From: Euglena gracilis
Taxonomy: Eukaryota > Euglenida > Euglenophyceae > Euglenales
DNA: 64,000 nt
Assembly: GCA_039621445.1 (NCBI GenBank)
Contig: CP154955.1
Span: 34,321,236-34,385,235, forward strand
Direction: 5' to 3'
Positions 28,699-37,520 of this stretch are shown here, in pieces. A program made the position numbers and the translations under genes. The notes under the pieces are model-generated. The model was not told the origin of the DNA. It worked only from the letters and a program-made list of their open reading frames with translations, and ran no database searches. Each line of letters opens with the position of its first letter. Within the stretch, counting starts at the first letter, position 1.

Positions 28699-28845
28699 AT
28701 GGGTGCCGCCTCTGCCAAGCCAGAGGCTGCTGAGGTCGACCGCCCCCCGGTGGAGGCGAGCGAGCCGCGGGCCACACCGGTCTTGATGGGCCAGGGCTTC
28801 CTCCTCCCAAACTGCGCCGCCTCCCCCACCGACCTGTGCTTCACC
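28699..28845 (+). CDS. Candidate N-terminal exon with MGAASAK start
   Basis: ATG at 28699 (context CCGCATGG) opens MGAASAKPEAAEVDRPPVEA, then TPVLMGQGFLLPNCAASPTD and LCFT. Gly2 and Ser5-Ala-Lys fit an N-myristoylation signal (MGxxxS). The frame is open to the hAT insertion at 28846. Past the element, the duplicated GCTTCACC leads to CFTSSSISFGAHTQ in the same reading sense, so the element either split the exon or sits next to its end. The function is unknown. The minus strand is also open here. Confidence 0.35.
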
Positions 28846-29166
28846 CAGGGCTGGCCTCAAGGAACAGGAAAGGACCGTCCCCCTTTTGGGCCTTAAAGCC
28901 GGCAAAGGGCTGGACCAGGGCTCAAACAAGGTCAAATTTATTTTGTTTTTGATTGATTAAAAATTAAACCTAATTAATATTTTTTTAAAAGTCCAAAAAA
29001 AACACATTTTTTTGCCTTTTTGGATGGATGGGCGATGGTCAAGGATGCAAGGAACCCATTTCCCCCCCGTTGTCGACTTGTTCTTGACCGGTTTCTTGTG
29101 GATTTTTGGTTGAATCTGCTGGGACAGCGGAATTTCTTATTTGCTGAAGGACCCCCTGGCTTCACC
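28838..29166. mobile_element. hAT-type MITE with GCTTCACC target duplication
   Basis: Element 28846-29158 (313 bp) starts CAGGGCTGGCCTCAAGGAAC and ends TGAAGGACCCCCTG. GCTTCACC flanks it at 28838-28845 and 29159-29166. The interior (GGGCGATGGTCAAGGATGC, TTGTCGACTTGTTCTTGACC, GCTGGGACAGCGGAA) matches the 26.2-kb element. Confidence 0.82.
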
Positions 29167-29202
29167 TCCAGCAGCATCAGCTTTGGCGCGCACACACAGC
29201 GA

Positions 29203-29230
29203 TTCCCTCCCTCCCTCCCTCCCTCCCTGC
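29203..29230. repeat. (CCCT)n microsatellite
   Basis: Six to seven units of CCCT directly downstream of the hAT element and the CFTSSSIS frame. Confidence 0.7.
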
Positions 29231-30630
29231 ACTGTGGGGGACAGACACTCGAGGAGCATTCCGTATAATACCAAGTCCAATGGCTAAGTTTAAAGCCCCT
29301 CCAGGAGTTTCTGCCAATGATCCAAATAAAATCCCTCCTCTTTCGGACCAGGGGTTTTTTTTATCTGGAGGGAACCAACCCTAAGGCAGCAGGGGTCCAG
29401 CCAGTCATTTTGCTCCCAGCGGGCTGCGGACCCCCTGCCCCCTGGGGTGGGGTATGCTGAAATGCAGTTGAGGCCAGCTCAGTCAGGCCGAGCTGAAAAT
29501 TTTTGGTGCAAAGCGCCGAAAATTTTTTCCGAAAGAACAAATAGTCGATATTTCTGTGTTTGAGGAGTTTGGAGTATTTTAAAAAAACAAAAAGTGGAAA
29601 ACACACTTTTTGACATTTTGGGTGTGGGCGATGGTCCAAAGATGCCAGAAATCACTTCCCCTCCTGAAATTGACCCTTTTTGCGAAAATTATAAAAACAT
29701 GGCCCTTTTTCCGTCCATTTGTCCAATGAATTTTGCATTAAATTTGCGGGACGAATTTTTTTTGGTTTTACGTAAAGACCGCTCTGGTCAGAAGGCTGGG
29801 TTTTTTGGAAGGCTTTTTTTTCTCATGCTTTGACCAGGGTGGTCCATGGCTGGCGGAATTTTTTTCCCCTGAAGGACACCCCTTGAGGACCGCCGCAGGG
29901 TTCGATATAAGGAGGGCGTTCGTGGTTTGGGTGACCCCCCCCCTTCTGGACCAGAGGGGGGCGCAGACCCCCACCTGTCATGCCAAGGGGGGTCTGGGCC
30001 GACCCTGAGGGGGTTCCCGGGAACCACCCAAACTTCTGGCGCTTTGTGCCGAAAATTTTTTTTGCATTTTTGACAGATATTTGCCCAAAAAGTGCCATTT
30101 TAGTGCCAAAGGTGCCTAAAAATGGCATTTTTGGCCATTTTAGGCGCATTTTTTGACGGATGTTAGAAAGTCGACCCGTTTTTGCCAAAGTATGTCCATT
30201 TTGGCCATTTTCCCCTATGGATTTTTCATTGAATGTGCTGGGATGGGAAGTTTTTTTCCCCCATTAAGTACCGCTCTGGCTTTGATTTGAAAAGGTCGCC
30301 CTTTGACCAATGAGTCCCCCGGTAAGAGGGCAGGTGGTTGGTCAGCACTGAACAAAGAGGATGCCAGCAAATGAAATTTCTGGTGCTATGCATTTTCAGA
30401 CATTGGGACCAGTCTGGGCTTGCACTATTTGCGCACCTGGGATCTGAATGATCCAGGGATTCGTGTCGTCCTGAACTCGAGGTCCAGAGTAAGCACCTAT
30501 ATGAAATGACTGGGCTGACTGGGTGTGACTGGACGTGACTGGCTTTGGGGACTCTCATAGGTGGGGTTCTGTGACTGGGCGTGACTGGGTGTGACTGAGC
30601 GTGACTGGGTCTGGGATTTTGGATGACCAT
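29231..30630. other. Gene-poor; nested hAT-type fragments
   Basis: Stretches such as GTGTGGGCGATGGTCC (29620), GTAAAGACCGCTCTGG (29775), ACCAGGGTGGTCCATGG (29836) and AATGTGCTGGGATGGGAAG with TACCGCTCTGG (30230-30282) are worn parts of the hAT-type family. 30508-30615 has repeated TGACTGGGCGTGACTGGG / ACTGGACGTGACTGGC (10-20 bp units). No gene is supported. Confidence 0.4.
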
Positions 30631-30654
30631 AGGTGCTTGTGCTGAGGGGGTTAA

Positions 30655-30760
30655 ATGAGAAAGAGTTGGGATATGGGCAAGAGGAAGAGGGTGAAGACGA
30701 GGGAATGGCTGCCGCCAACGCCCCCAAGAACACTCCCCCTCCTTTCAGCGCCTTGTTCCA
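30655..30760 (+). CDS. Candidate exon, unknown protein
   Basis: A plus frame reads NEKELGYGQEEEGEDEG, then MAAANAPKNTPPPFSALFQ, and stops being protein-like at a consensus donor (CAG before GTGCGC at 30760). The acidic-then-proline composition resembles the acidic exon at 37.3 kb. It might be part of the PAS-like gene just downstream, but the frame linkage is not shown. Confidence 0.3.
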
Positions 30761-31012
30761 GGTGCGCACCCCCTCCACCTCCATTGGCCAGTGCTGGGGC
30801 AGGAGAAGTCTGGTTGTCGCCGCTTCCCACCCCCCAACTCGAGCGAGAGCACGAAGGTGTCGGTGTTTGGCGTTGCCTGTGGCCTGGAAACGATATGTGA
30901 AACCGAAGTTTCGAAGAAACTGAAGTTTGGGTCCGTCTGCCTGCTCCTTGCCCATCCTTCGTAGCTGCTTTCTAACAAAACGGGGGGGCCTTCAGTTCCT
31001 GGTCCACATCAG

Positions 31013-31265
31013 TTGAGGTATGGACCTGCTTCCCCAAACCGGGGCTTTCGGTCTGCGGTCTGGAGGCCCCCCTTTCCCCTTCGTTCTGCCTTGTTCCACC
31101 CTCCCCGACGCCCCGGCCCTGCCCCTAGCCCGTCCATGCTGGACATGTCCCCCCAGAGCATGCTCGACATGCTGCCCTACCCCGCCGTCCTCGTGGACCC
31201 GAAGCCCTGCGTGCCCCTCTGCGCCAACAACCAGGCGCTCGCCCTCTTCGGCAGTGCAGACCAGG
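31013..31265 (+). CDS. PAS-like exon
   Basis: The plus frame contains SMLDMSPQSMLDMLPYPAVL, then VDPKPCVPLCANNQALALFG and SADQ. The arrangement LPYPAVLVD...ANNQALALFG is the first beta-hairpin and helix of a PAS fold (D at the end of the first strand, N and A in the following helix). It is therefore a candidate sensory or signalling protein with a second, still open, part at 31.71 kb. The 3' border is unclear: GACCAG is followed by GCTTCT, not GT, so either a GC donor is used or the exon ends elsewhere. Confidence 0.42.
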
Positions 31266-31709
31266 CTTCTTCTTTTGTTTGTTTTTTTTTGGAAGGTGAA
31301 CCCCCATCCATGGGAGTGCCATTGACAGGCAGGGTGCTTCCGACCTCGGGCACTGGAGGACACAAGGGGAAATCGGCTGGACCGTGGGACCCAAAACCAG
31401 CCTGGGGTGTCTGGGGGTTTAAGGATGGATGTTGATGTTGGTTTTGGATAGATTGACACCCCGATATCCTGGATAAAAGTCGACAAAACCGGAACGATCA
31501 TTTTGTGCCCCGATGTCTCAATTTTTTTGATTTGGAGAATCCCAAAGTCGCCCAAAAACACAACAAAAAAGTACGTTACCTCCCCAATAAAGCCGATATT
31601 TCACGATATTTTTTCGGGTCCCAATAAGTTCAAAATTTTCGTAAAACCCGATACGGGCCGGTATCCAATATCCATCCTTGGGGGGTTGTCAAACCGAACT
31701 CTGGCGCAG

Positions 31710-31927
31710 ACCTGGGGGAGCTACAGAAGTGCTTCGCGACGGGAGCCCCAAGCCGGCTGCTGATGCAATTCACCGACGAGTGGCCCCCCAGCACCCCGCC
31801 CCTGTGGACGCACCCCCGCGTGTTCGAGTCGCCGTTCGTGATGCCGGACAACAAGATGGCGGTCCTCTACAGCTTTTGCGGTGCCGGGGATGGGAGCGAG
31901 TCGTTCGCTGCTTTCCGTCAGGCTCTG
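31710..31927 (+). CDS. Exon downstream of the PAS-like exon
   Basis: Between an acceptor (CTGGCGCAG to 31709) and a donor (GCTCTG before GTGTGT), the frame reads DLGELQKCFATGAPSRLLMQ, then FTDEWPPSTPPLWTHPRVFE and MPDNKMAVLYSFCGAGDGSE. It is balanced, with high G+C at third positions. Position and strand fit continuation of the PAS-like gene, but frame compatibility across the 0.45-kb intron could not be verified. Confidence 0.42.
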
Positions 31928-32089
31928 GTGTGTTGTGTGTGTGCCCACAGGCGCATGTCCCCTGCCCTGCCCTGCTGGGGGCAGGGCTGAGTTGCTTTGA
32001 TGACAGGAAGAGAGGGATATTTGCTTGTGTCTGGGAAACTGACACAATGCACACGTTGCCTTGGAGTGCAGCTTTGTGACTTTTGGAAC

Positions 32090-32530
32090 TCAATTTAAAA
32101 TCCTTCATACAGGGCTTTAGAGCTTCAGAAAGTGATGTGTCTCTCATCGGGGGGGGGGTGAAATGCGGTTTTTCGCATTTTTCGTTGCAAAATATGGTTA
32201 AAAAAATTGTGAAAAACGAAAAAAGTGTGCCAGAAAAAAAATCGCAGAAAAAAATTCATGAAGAATTCAAAAAGAAAAAATGCATTTTTGGTATTTTTCG
32301 AATTTTTTTTGGGACTGACATTTTCCTTATGGTTTTGTAGAATTATTGTGAATTTGATGACATCTTTTTGCTTTTTTTTTCAGGCAATTTTTTTCCATTT
32401 TGTGATTTTTGCGCCTTCTCTCTCGGATTTTGCACATTTTTGTGTATTTTTTCCCTGACAATGTGCATTTTTTTTTCATTTTTTGCCCATTTTTGTGCTT
32501 TTTTGGTGAGGCCAGGCTAGCGCATCCCCC
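32090..32530. other. AT-rich intron-like DNA
   Basis: Low-complexity T- and A-rich sequence between candidate exons. No repeat family or frame was recognised. Confidence 0.3.
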
Positions 32531-32537
32531 CCTGCAG

Positions 32538-32749
32538 TCGTCTGACTGCAAGAAACACCATCGTGGAAACTATAACTGGTGTTACAGTTGCCACGCAAGA
32601 AATGTGGTGGACAGGACTAGGATTTTTGTGCATCTTTGGGTCATTTATAGGTCCAAACCTTTACATCATGTTGCGGAGGTCAATTGCTGGCAATCCACAC
32701 TCAGAGGGCCGGTTTGTCACCAGCACTTCAATAACTTGGATGAATCCAG
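32538..32749 (+). CDS. Membrane-protein exon, unknown
   Basis: After the acceptor CCCCTGCAG (to 32537), the frame reads RLTARNTIVETITGVTVATQ, then EMWWTGLGFLCIFGSFIGPN and LYIMLRRSIAGNPHSEGRFV. WWTGLGFLCIFGSFIGPNLY is a likely transmembrane helix followed by a positive cluster (LRRS), implying a cytosolic side after the helix. The exon appears to end at AATCCAG near 32749, followed by GCTTTT, again a possible GC donor. It may belong to the gene at 31 kb or be separate. Confidence 0.4.
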
Positions 32750-33346
32750 GCTTTTTTGACAAAATTCAATTTTTTTCAGGGGTTTTAAGGTGGTTTTGAA
32801 AATTACTTTAAAAATTATATTTAGTTTTTGAAATGTTTTTTCTCTTTTAGGCTTTTTTAAGATTTTTTTTTTGGGTTTACGTTACTTCTTTTTATCCAAA
32901 GCGGGCTGTAGCGTGGGCCAAATTTTGGACATTTTTTAGACAAATGTAGAAAAATGTGAAAAAGTCACTTTTTGGCCATTTTTCGGATTGAGGCAGTTAT
33001 TTTTCAAGGAAAAATGGTTGGAAGTCAATCCAATTGTTTTCGAGAGTCATTTTGAGGTGTTAATATTTTTGCACCCCCCAAGCCGCGGGGAGGGGGAGAT
33101 GCAGGAATCCCCAAAACCAAGGTGGTGGGTGGAGGGGTCGACACCCGCATGCTGGGGGGGTCCGACCACCCCCCACCCCTTCCCACAAATTTTACGTCAG
33201 AGTTTTCCTTATGCGCTTTGGCACCAAAGGAAATTTTTTTGGGCAGGCGCTGAATTGATCCACCTGTCAAAAGTCATCCTAGCAAGGTTGACAGTTTGTT
33301 TTTTTTTTAAACAAAAGAACATGTGTGTGGATTTTTTTTCAAATGG

Positions 33347-34016
33347 TAACCCCCCCCCAAATATAAGACACCGGTGTCTTATATTTGGGTGTCGACCAAT
33401 TTCGCCAAAGGGTGTCTTATATTTGGGTCTCAGGCGGATGACTGAGGGAGGGGTGTCTTATATTTGGACACTTTTCCAGCAAGTATGTTGTTGTGCTAAT
33501 GTCCTCGTACCTTCATATATATAGGGTTTTTCTTCATGTCTGACGGGTCGTCTTCCGACGCTTTGGAGAGTGTGTATGCTGAAAGCGACCAATCTGCAAG
33601 TGGTGATGAACTTGGCACAACGGACTGCCTCATTTTCTAGAAATTGGAAAATACGAACACTGGCACATTTGTCTGAACGTCATTCATCACCACTTGCAGA
33701 TTGGTCGCTTTCTTGCTGTTCAAATAATAGATTCTCAACCTTGATCTGCTACACCCAAAAAAGCAGTCGCTTCACCCAAAAGGAGTAGACTGGATGTGCA
33801 TTGGTTGTTTTCATCACGCCTTGAGACTTGCTGCTGGGGACTGTGGAAGGCCTTTCATGGTGGTGTCTTATATTTGGAGAAGTAGGTGCCGGCCCAGGGG
33901 TGTCTTATATTTGGGGGGTGTCTTATATTTGGGTGTCCGCCCGAAAATCCCCAAAGGGTGTCTTATATTTGGGGGTCTCTTATAGTGAGGGGTGTCTTAT
34001 ATTTGGGGGGGGGTTA
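33347..34016. mobile_element. TA-flanked MITE with GTGTCTTATATTTGG array (segment G)
   Basis: Element 33349-34014 (666 bp) has perfect 24-bp inverted ends: A, C9, then AAATATAAGACACC. TA is duplicated at 33347-33348 and 34015-34016, and the unoccupied site (ATGGTATGC) is seen at 19248-19256. The interior carries at least eight copies of GTGTCTTATATTTGG, mostly in one orientation near the right side, and a perfect 30-bp inverted repeat (33581-33610 with 33683-33712, GAAAGCGACCAATCTGCAAG and onward). There is no transposase, so it must have been moved in trans. Confidence 0.8.
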
Positions 34017-34690
34017 TGCTTTTTAATATCGCAAAAAGCGTCAGAGGTTCCCAGGAACTTTTTTGAAAATGAATTTTTTTGAACAGAAATGCCAGGTATT
34101 CCTAATTTTCTAACTTCATGTGGGAAAACCCTAATTGTTCAAAAGTCTTAACCTGAGCATTTGCCCTGACATTGGCATCAACAGGATAAAAAAAATCGCC
34201 GATTTCAAAAAAAAATTTGACCAAAATGTTTTGAAAATTATTTTTTGTCTGTTTCCAAAAAAACACTTTCTGAGTATTTTTTTTTTTGAAAAATTGGTGT
34301 TTTTCAACAAAAAAAGGCATTTTTGCATTGTCAAAAAAATATGCTTTTTGTGTTTGTTTTTATAAAAGCAAAATAACCTCAAGGGAGGTTCGGCATGCCT
34401 CCACGGGGGGCCGTGCTGGCTGCCCTTGGCATGACAAAAGCGCCCCTCGGCATGGCAAAGCGCACCTCGGCATGCGAATGTTTTCCTTTAGAACATTTTG
34501 CTGCCGCTTCGGGGGGGTCCAGCCAGCTAGCAGCCTTTTCCCGTCCCAGACCCCCGACTCAACCAAATTGTGGCTGGGCGGCAATATTTTTTGAATATGA
34601 AAGGTGCTAAAAATGGCGAAAATCTCGAAAATGAAGCCCAATGCAGCTTTCTATTCACAAATTGTGGCTGGGCCCGGATTTCAGCCTGAA

Positions 34691-34935
34691 TCCGGGTTCA
34701 GCAGGGGGGCCTGAAGTGTGTTCTCTGGAGCGCGAAAGGGAAGGCTGTTTCCTCCGTGGTTCGGCCTCCAGCTGGCGTTTTGAAGCCTGAAGAGTTAGAC
34801 CACTTGCTGAAGCGGGTGAATTGGTCTAATCCTTATGAAGCTAGGGGGGCCGGCGTCCTGGTGGTGGGCTTCACCACTGGACTGTGTGGTGAGGTACTCC
34901 GTTGGCTGGAGATTGGTTCCTTCACAGAAGGGTGA
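34691..34935 (+). pseudogene. Tyrosine recombinase catalytic fragment, duplicate copy
   Basis: This is segment A of the duplicated block. Apart from a few substitutions it repeats 16586-16831: KPEELDHLLKRVNW and GLCGEVLRWLEIGSF, with the same TGA. It includes the same Cys in place of the first catalytic Arg. The frame after the stop is broken here by the 0.39-kb insertion H. Confidence 0.45.
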
Positions 34936-34945
34936 CAAAAGATGG

Positions 34946-35333
34946 GGGAAAATGGTCAAGGCCTCCATGGGAACCATCAATGCGAACACATCATGAAGTA
35001 CTGAATGCCTGCCCGAAATTCGTGGTAGGCCATGGATGCCCACCCTGAAATCTGTGTTCATGACGAAGCTCAGGGCAGGCAGTTGGCGGGCTGAACACGG
35101 TTTTAACCAAAAATTTTGAGTTGAAACCCCCCCAAAACTCTAAAACTGTTAAAAATGGCCAGTTTTGCCCTTTTTTATCCCCTTCAAAATTTTCTTTCAA
35201 AGGAGTCTGAAACGTTGTTGGAGAGTAATGGAGTGCCAAGGATGGGCAAAGGTTGGTTGAAAACAGATTGCTCGCCACATTTTTGTTGAAAATTCACATT
35301 TGAAAATTGAGCAAGGCGAAACTGTAACTAGTT
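34946..35333. mobile_element. Insertion H within the duplicated block
   Basis: About 388 bp present in copy 2 but absent from copy 1, where AAAGATGGGG runs directly into TTGAACAAC. It contains CCTGCCCGAAATTCGTGG and GCGGGCTGAACACGGTTTT, motifs shared with the 8.8 and 11.45 kb repeats (CCTGCCCTGAAATTCGTGG, AACCGTGTTCAG). TGGGG at both borders may be a short target duplication. Confidence 0.5.
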
Positions 35334-35809
35334 GGGGTTGAACAACAACATGAATTTGCAGGACATGCTGAAGATTGACAAGACCCTCCCCCGGCTTCCC
35401 CCTCCCAATCTTGTCCCAGAACAAGGACAAGGGCATGCTGGCCCTCGTGAACTTGACAGCCCTCTCCCTGTTTTCACGTGCTATCCCGATCCAGCCCAGC
35501 ATCCCAGCACCTTGGGCATCTAGGGCAGGGGCGCCTTGCAGGAGGTCCAAATTTGCAGGGGCACGTTTGCGATAGGAGACGGGGCATGGGGGGAGTGGTC
35601 CAGGGGGCTTGCGCTGCAGTGTGCGCCCGCGCCCACGTTGTTTTGAAACCATGTTTGGGCCGATTTCGAGACATTGAAAGTCTTGAAACTTCGCCCAAAC
35701 AGGTTTCTTTCAGACCAAAAACAGTGTTTTCAGCCAAGGTTTTCAGTCAAGGGCAACCACGGCGTCGCGGTCCCCGCACTCCCAAACAGTTAGACAGAGG
35801 GCCATCCAG

Positions 35810-36035
35810 GCATCGAACAGGGTCCAAACTCAAAAAAGTCGAAAATCCAAGTTTGCATTTTTTTCAAGTTGGTGTGAATAAAGCACGTTCCACAACACCA
35901 GAAATAACTTTTTTCCCCAGAGTTGGCTTGTTTTTACTGATATTTTGCGACTTTATTTGTGTTTTGTTGGAGAAAATTTTTGCCAGAATAATTTTTTGAG
36001 GCTTTTTTTTGAAGGTATTTTAAGGCATTGTGGTC
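35810..36035 (+). repeat. GGTGGATAG-related repeat family, copy 3
   Basis: GGCATCGAACAGGGTCC, AAGTTGGTGTGAATAAAGC, CACCAGAAATAACTTTTTTCC and AGAGTTGGCTTGTTTTTACTG are collinear with the 26.93 and 39.70 kb copies. It abuts the right end of the circularly permuted block. Confidence 0.55.
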
Positions 36036-36147
36036 AAAAAAATCAAGAAAATTTTAAGCCTGCATGAATCCCAAGAATCCAAACGTGTGAAATTTGCACA
36101 GACGACATACCATCAGAGCAATTGCGCAAAACCCAACACAACCTCTT

Positions 36148-36288
36148 ATGCCAGACTGGTTGGAACTGGAAAATGAAGGCCACGAAATTATGGCATGCCA
36201 GACTGGTTGGAACTGGAAAATTAAGGCCACGAAATTATGGCATGCCAGACTGGTTGGAACTGGAAAATTAAGGCTACGAAATTATGGT
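36148..36288. repeat. 47-bp tandem repeat, three units
   Basis: ATGCCAGACTGGTTGGAACT, then GGAAAATTAAGGCCACG and AAATTATGGC, repeats at 36148, 36195 and 36242, with one to three differences between units. It is a young minisatellite with no spacers. Confidence 0.8.
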
Positions 36289-36289
36289 A

Positions 36290-36800
36290 TTGTCTTTCAT
36301 GTGTTCTTGTGGACCCCCTCATATTGTTGATTTCTTGAATGATTGTCTTGTGCTTTTGTGCAAATCAATCATACAGATGGTTCGGATGCGGAGTTGTTTG
36401 AGTGGATCAAAATTTTTTTGAGCCTCAATAACAGTTATTTCTCGGGCAAGAAGAGCAGAGAAGAAATACAAATATACATAAATACACACACATAAATATA
36501 CATAAACAGATTGATTGATGAATACAGAATTGAGACACCGTAAAGCATGTCTTTGAGGGTCAATTGCATTGTACACCCCTACACCCCAAGTTTTTTTTAT
36601 TGAGTCAGTATATGCATCCATGCGCAGCGAATGTACTGCAAATTTGCAAATGGAAGCGTTTGCAAATGGTCCGCAAAGTTATGCAATTGTTTGAGCACAA
36701 AAAAATTGAGCATGCCTTCTGGGCATCAGCCGAATTTGGGCATCAGCCGATGAGCGTGTAAAAGACATTTTCTCACCCTGAAAATTCAAAATAGAATACA
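36290..36800. other. No gene; ATAAATACA simple repeat
   Basis: 36465-36510 is an ATACATAAATACACACA-type simple repeat. The remainder has no recognised feature. Confidence 0.35.
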
Positions 36801-36801
36801 A

Positions 36802-37050
36802 TCAAAGGTTTTGCATTTGAAAGAATAAGTGGAAGCGACAACAATTTTTCAAAATTGAAAGTGGGCGGTGTTGTGCAGGGCTCAAATACAATTGCTTGAA
36901 TTGCTCAAGCCAATTATTCAACACGTGCAACTTTAACTGACTGAGACAAAGACCCTCCAAAGTTGAAAAAAACTGTTCCAACCACTCTGAGGTTGGCCCC
37001 TCAAATGTTTGTTTATCCAAATACCACTCTGCCACGAACAGATGCAGCAC
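36802..37050 (-). CDS. Candidate ORF, unknown
   Basis: Minus frame from ATG 37050: MLHLFVAEWYLDKQTFEGPT, then SEWLEQFFSTLEGLCLSQLK and LHVLNNWLEQFKQLYLSPAQ. It is rich in Leu and aromatic residues with helical periodicity. No family is recognised, and there is no supporting splice or promoter evidence. Confidence 0.28.
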   Translation of the reverse strand: MLHLFVAEWYLDKQTFEGPTSEWLEQFFSTLEGLCLSQLKLHVLNNWLEQFKQLYLSPAQHRPLSILKNCCRFHLFFQMQNL

Positions 37051-37310
37051 ATTCCAGGAAAATTGGTGTCACACATTCAAGGTTCCAGTTGTTAAAAAAT
37101 AACCCAAGCAAGTCTAAAGGGTTTCGATGTTTGAGAGGGAGAAAGGTAATGCAAGATAGACGGGATGGGCGGATGTTAGAAAGGCGGTGTGAAGCAGCCT
37201 GGTACATGACATGGGATTGTTGTTTCAGCTGATTGAAATTTGAGCCATTGCATCATATCGTTTTTTTTTGCCTTCCGTTCCCCTGCCCCACTGCTCTTTT
37301 TCCTGTGCAG

Positions 37311-37520
37311 CACCAACGTGATGAAGAGGACCCGACAGACCTGGATGACTACTTCCAGGCATCCCCCCGTGACCCGTGCGACGAGGACCCCACCGCCGAG
37401 GACGCCCCCGAGGAGCCCCTCAGCTTCCCCCGCATCTCCCCGTCAGCCCTTGCACAGCAAATGCCAGGCTGGGAGGGCGAGGAGGCTTGCCCTTGGCATC
37501 TTGGGTTGGCAGGGGTGGTC
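37311..37520 (+). CDS. Acidic exon, unknown protein
   Basis: After a strong acceptor (polypyrimidine tract and TCCTGTGCAG to 37310), the frame reads HQRDEEDPTDLDDYFQASPR, then DPCDEDPTAEDAPEEPLSFP and RISPSALAQQMPGWEGEEAC. It is strongly acidic and disordered. The frame stays open into 37.78 kb, but the protein-like part ends near 37520. It probably belongs to a host gene on the plus strand along with exons at 28-32 kb or 38.8-39.5 kb; the linkage is not shown. Confidence 0.42.

Larger units (their letters stand above)
32903..35801 (+). repeat. Circularly permuted block, copy 2 (order C-E-G-F-A-H-B)
   Basis: Shares segments C (32903-33060), E (33063-33346), F (34015-34382), A (34382-34945) and B (35334-35801) with 16287-19616. 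The start GGGCTGTAG and end ACAGAGGG are adjacent in copy 1 at 17337-17338. The joint F-A at 34382 (CCTCAA to GGGAGG) joins what are the outer ends of copy 1. G and H are insertions present only here. Confidence 0.8.

Noticed and set aside
28238-28935. Minus-strand ORFs of 139-190 codons
   Set aside because: Arg/Gly/Ala-rich shadows of a G+C-rich stretch; the plus strand has the better start context and splice-like borders, though this is not certain.
33349-34014. CRISPR-like array of GTGTCTTATATTTGG repeats
   Set aside because: Repeats are 15 bp with irregular spacing, lie inside a TA-duplicated inverted-repeat element, and the DNA is eukaryotic with no cas genes.
36148-36288. Tandem repeat as a CRISPR or gene-internal repeat
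   Set aside because: Head-to-tail units without spacers, and no single frame runs through with a 47-bp period (47 is not a multiple of three).
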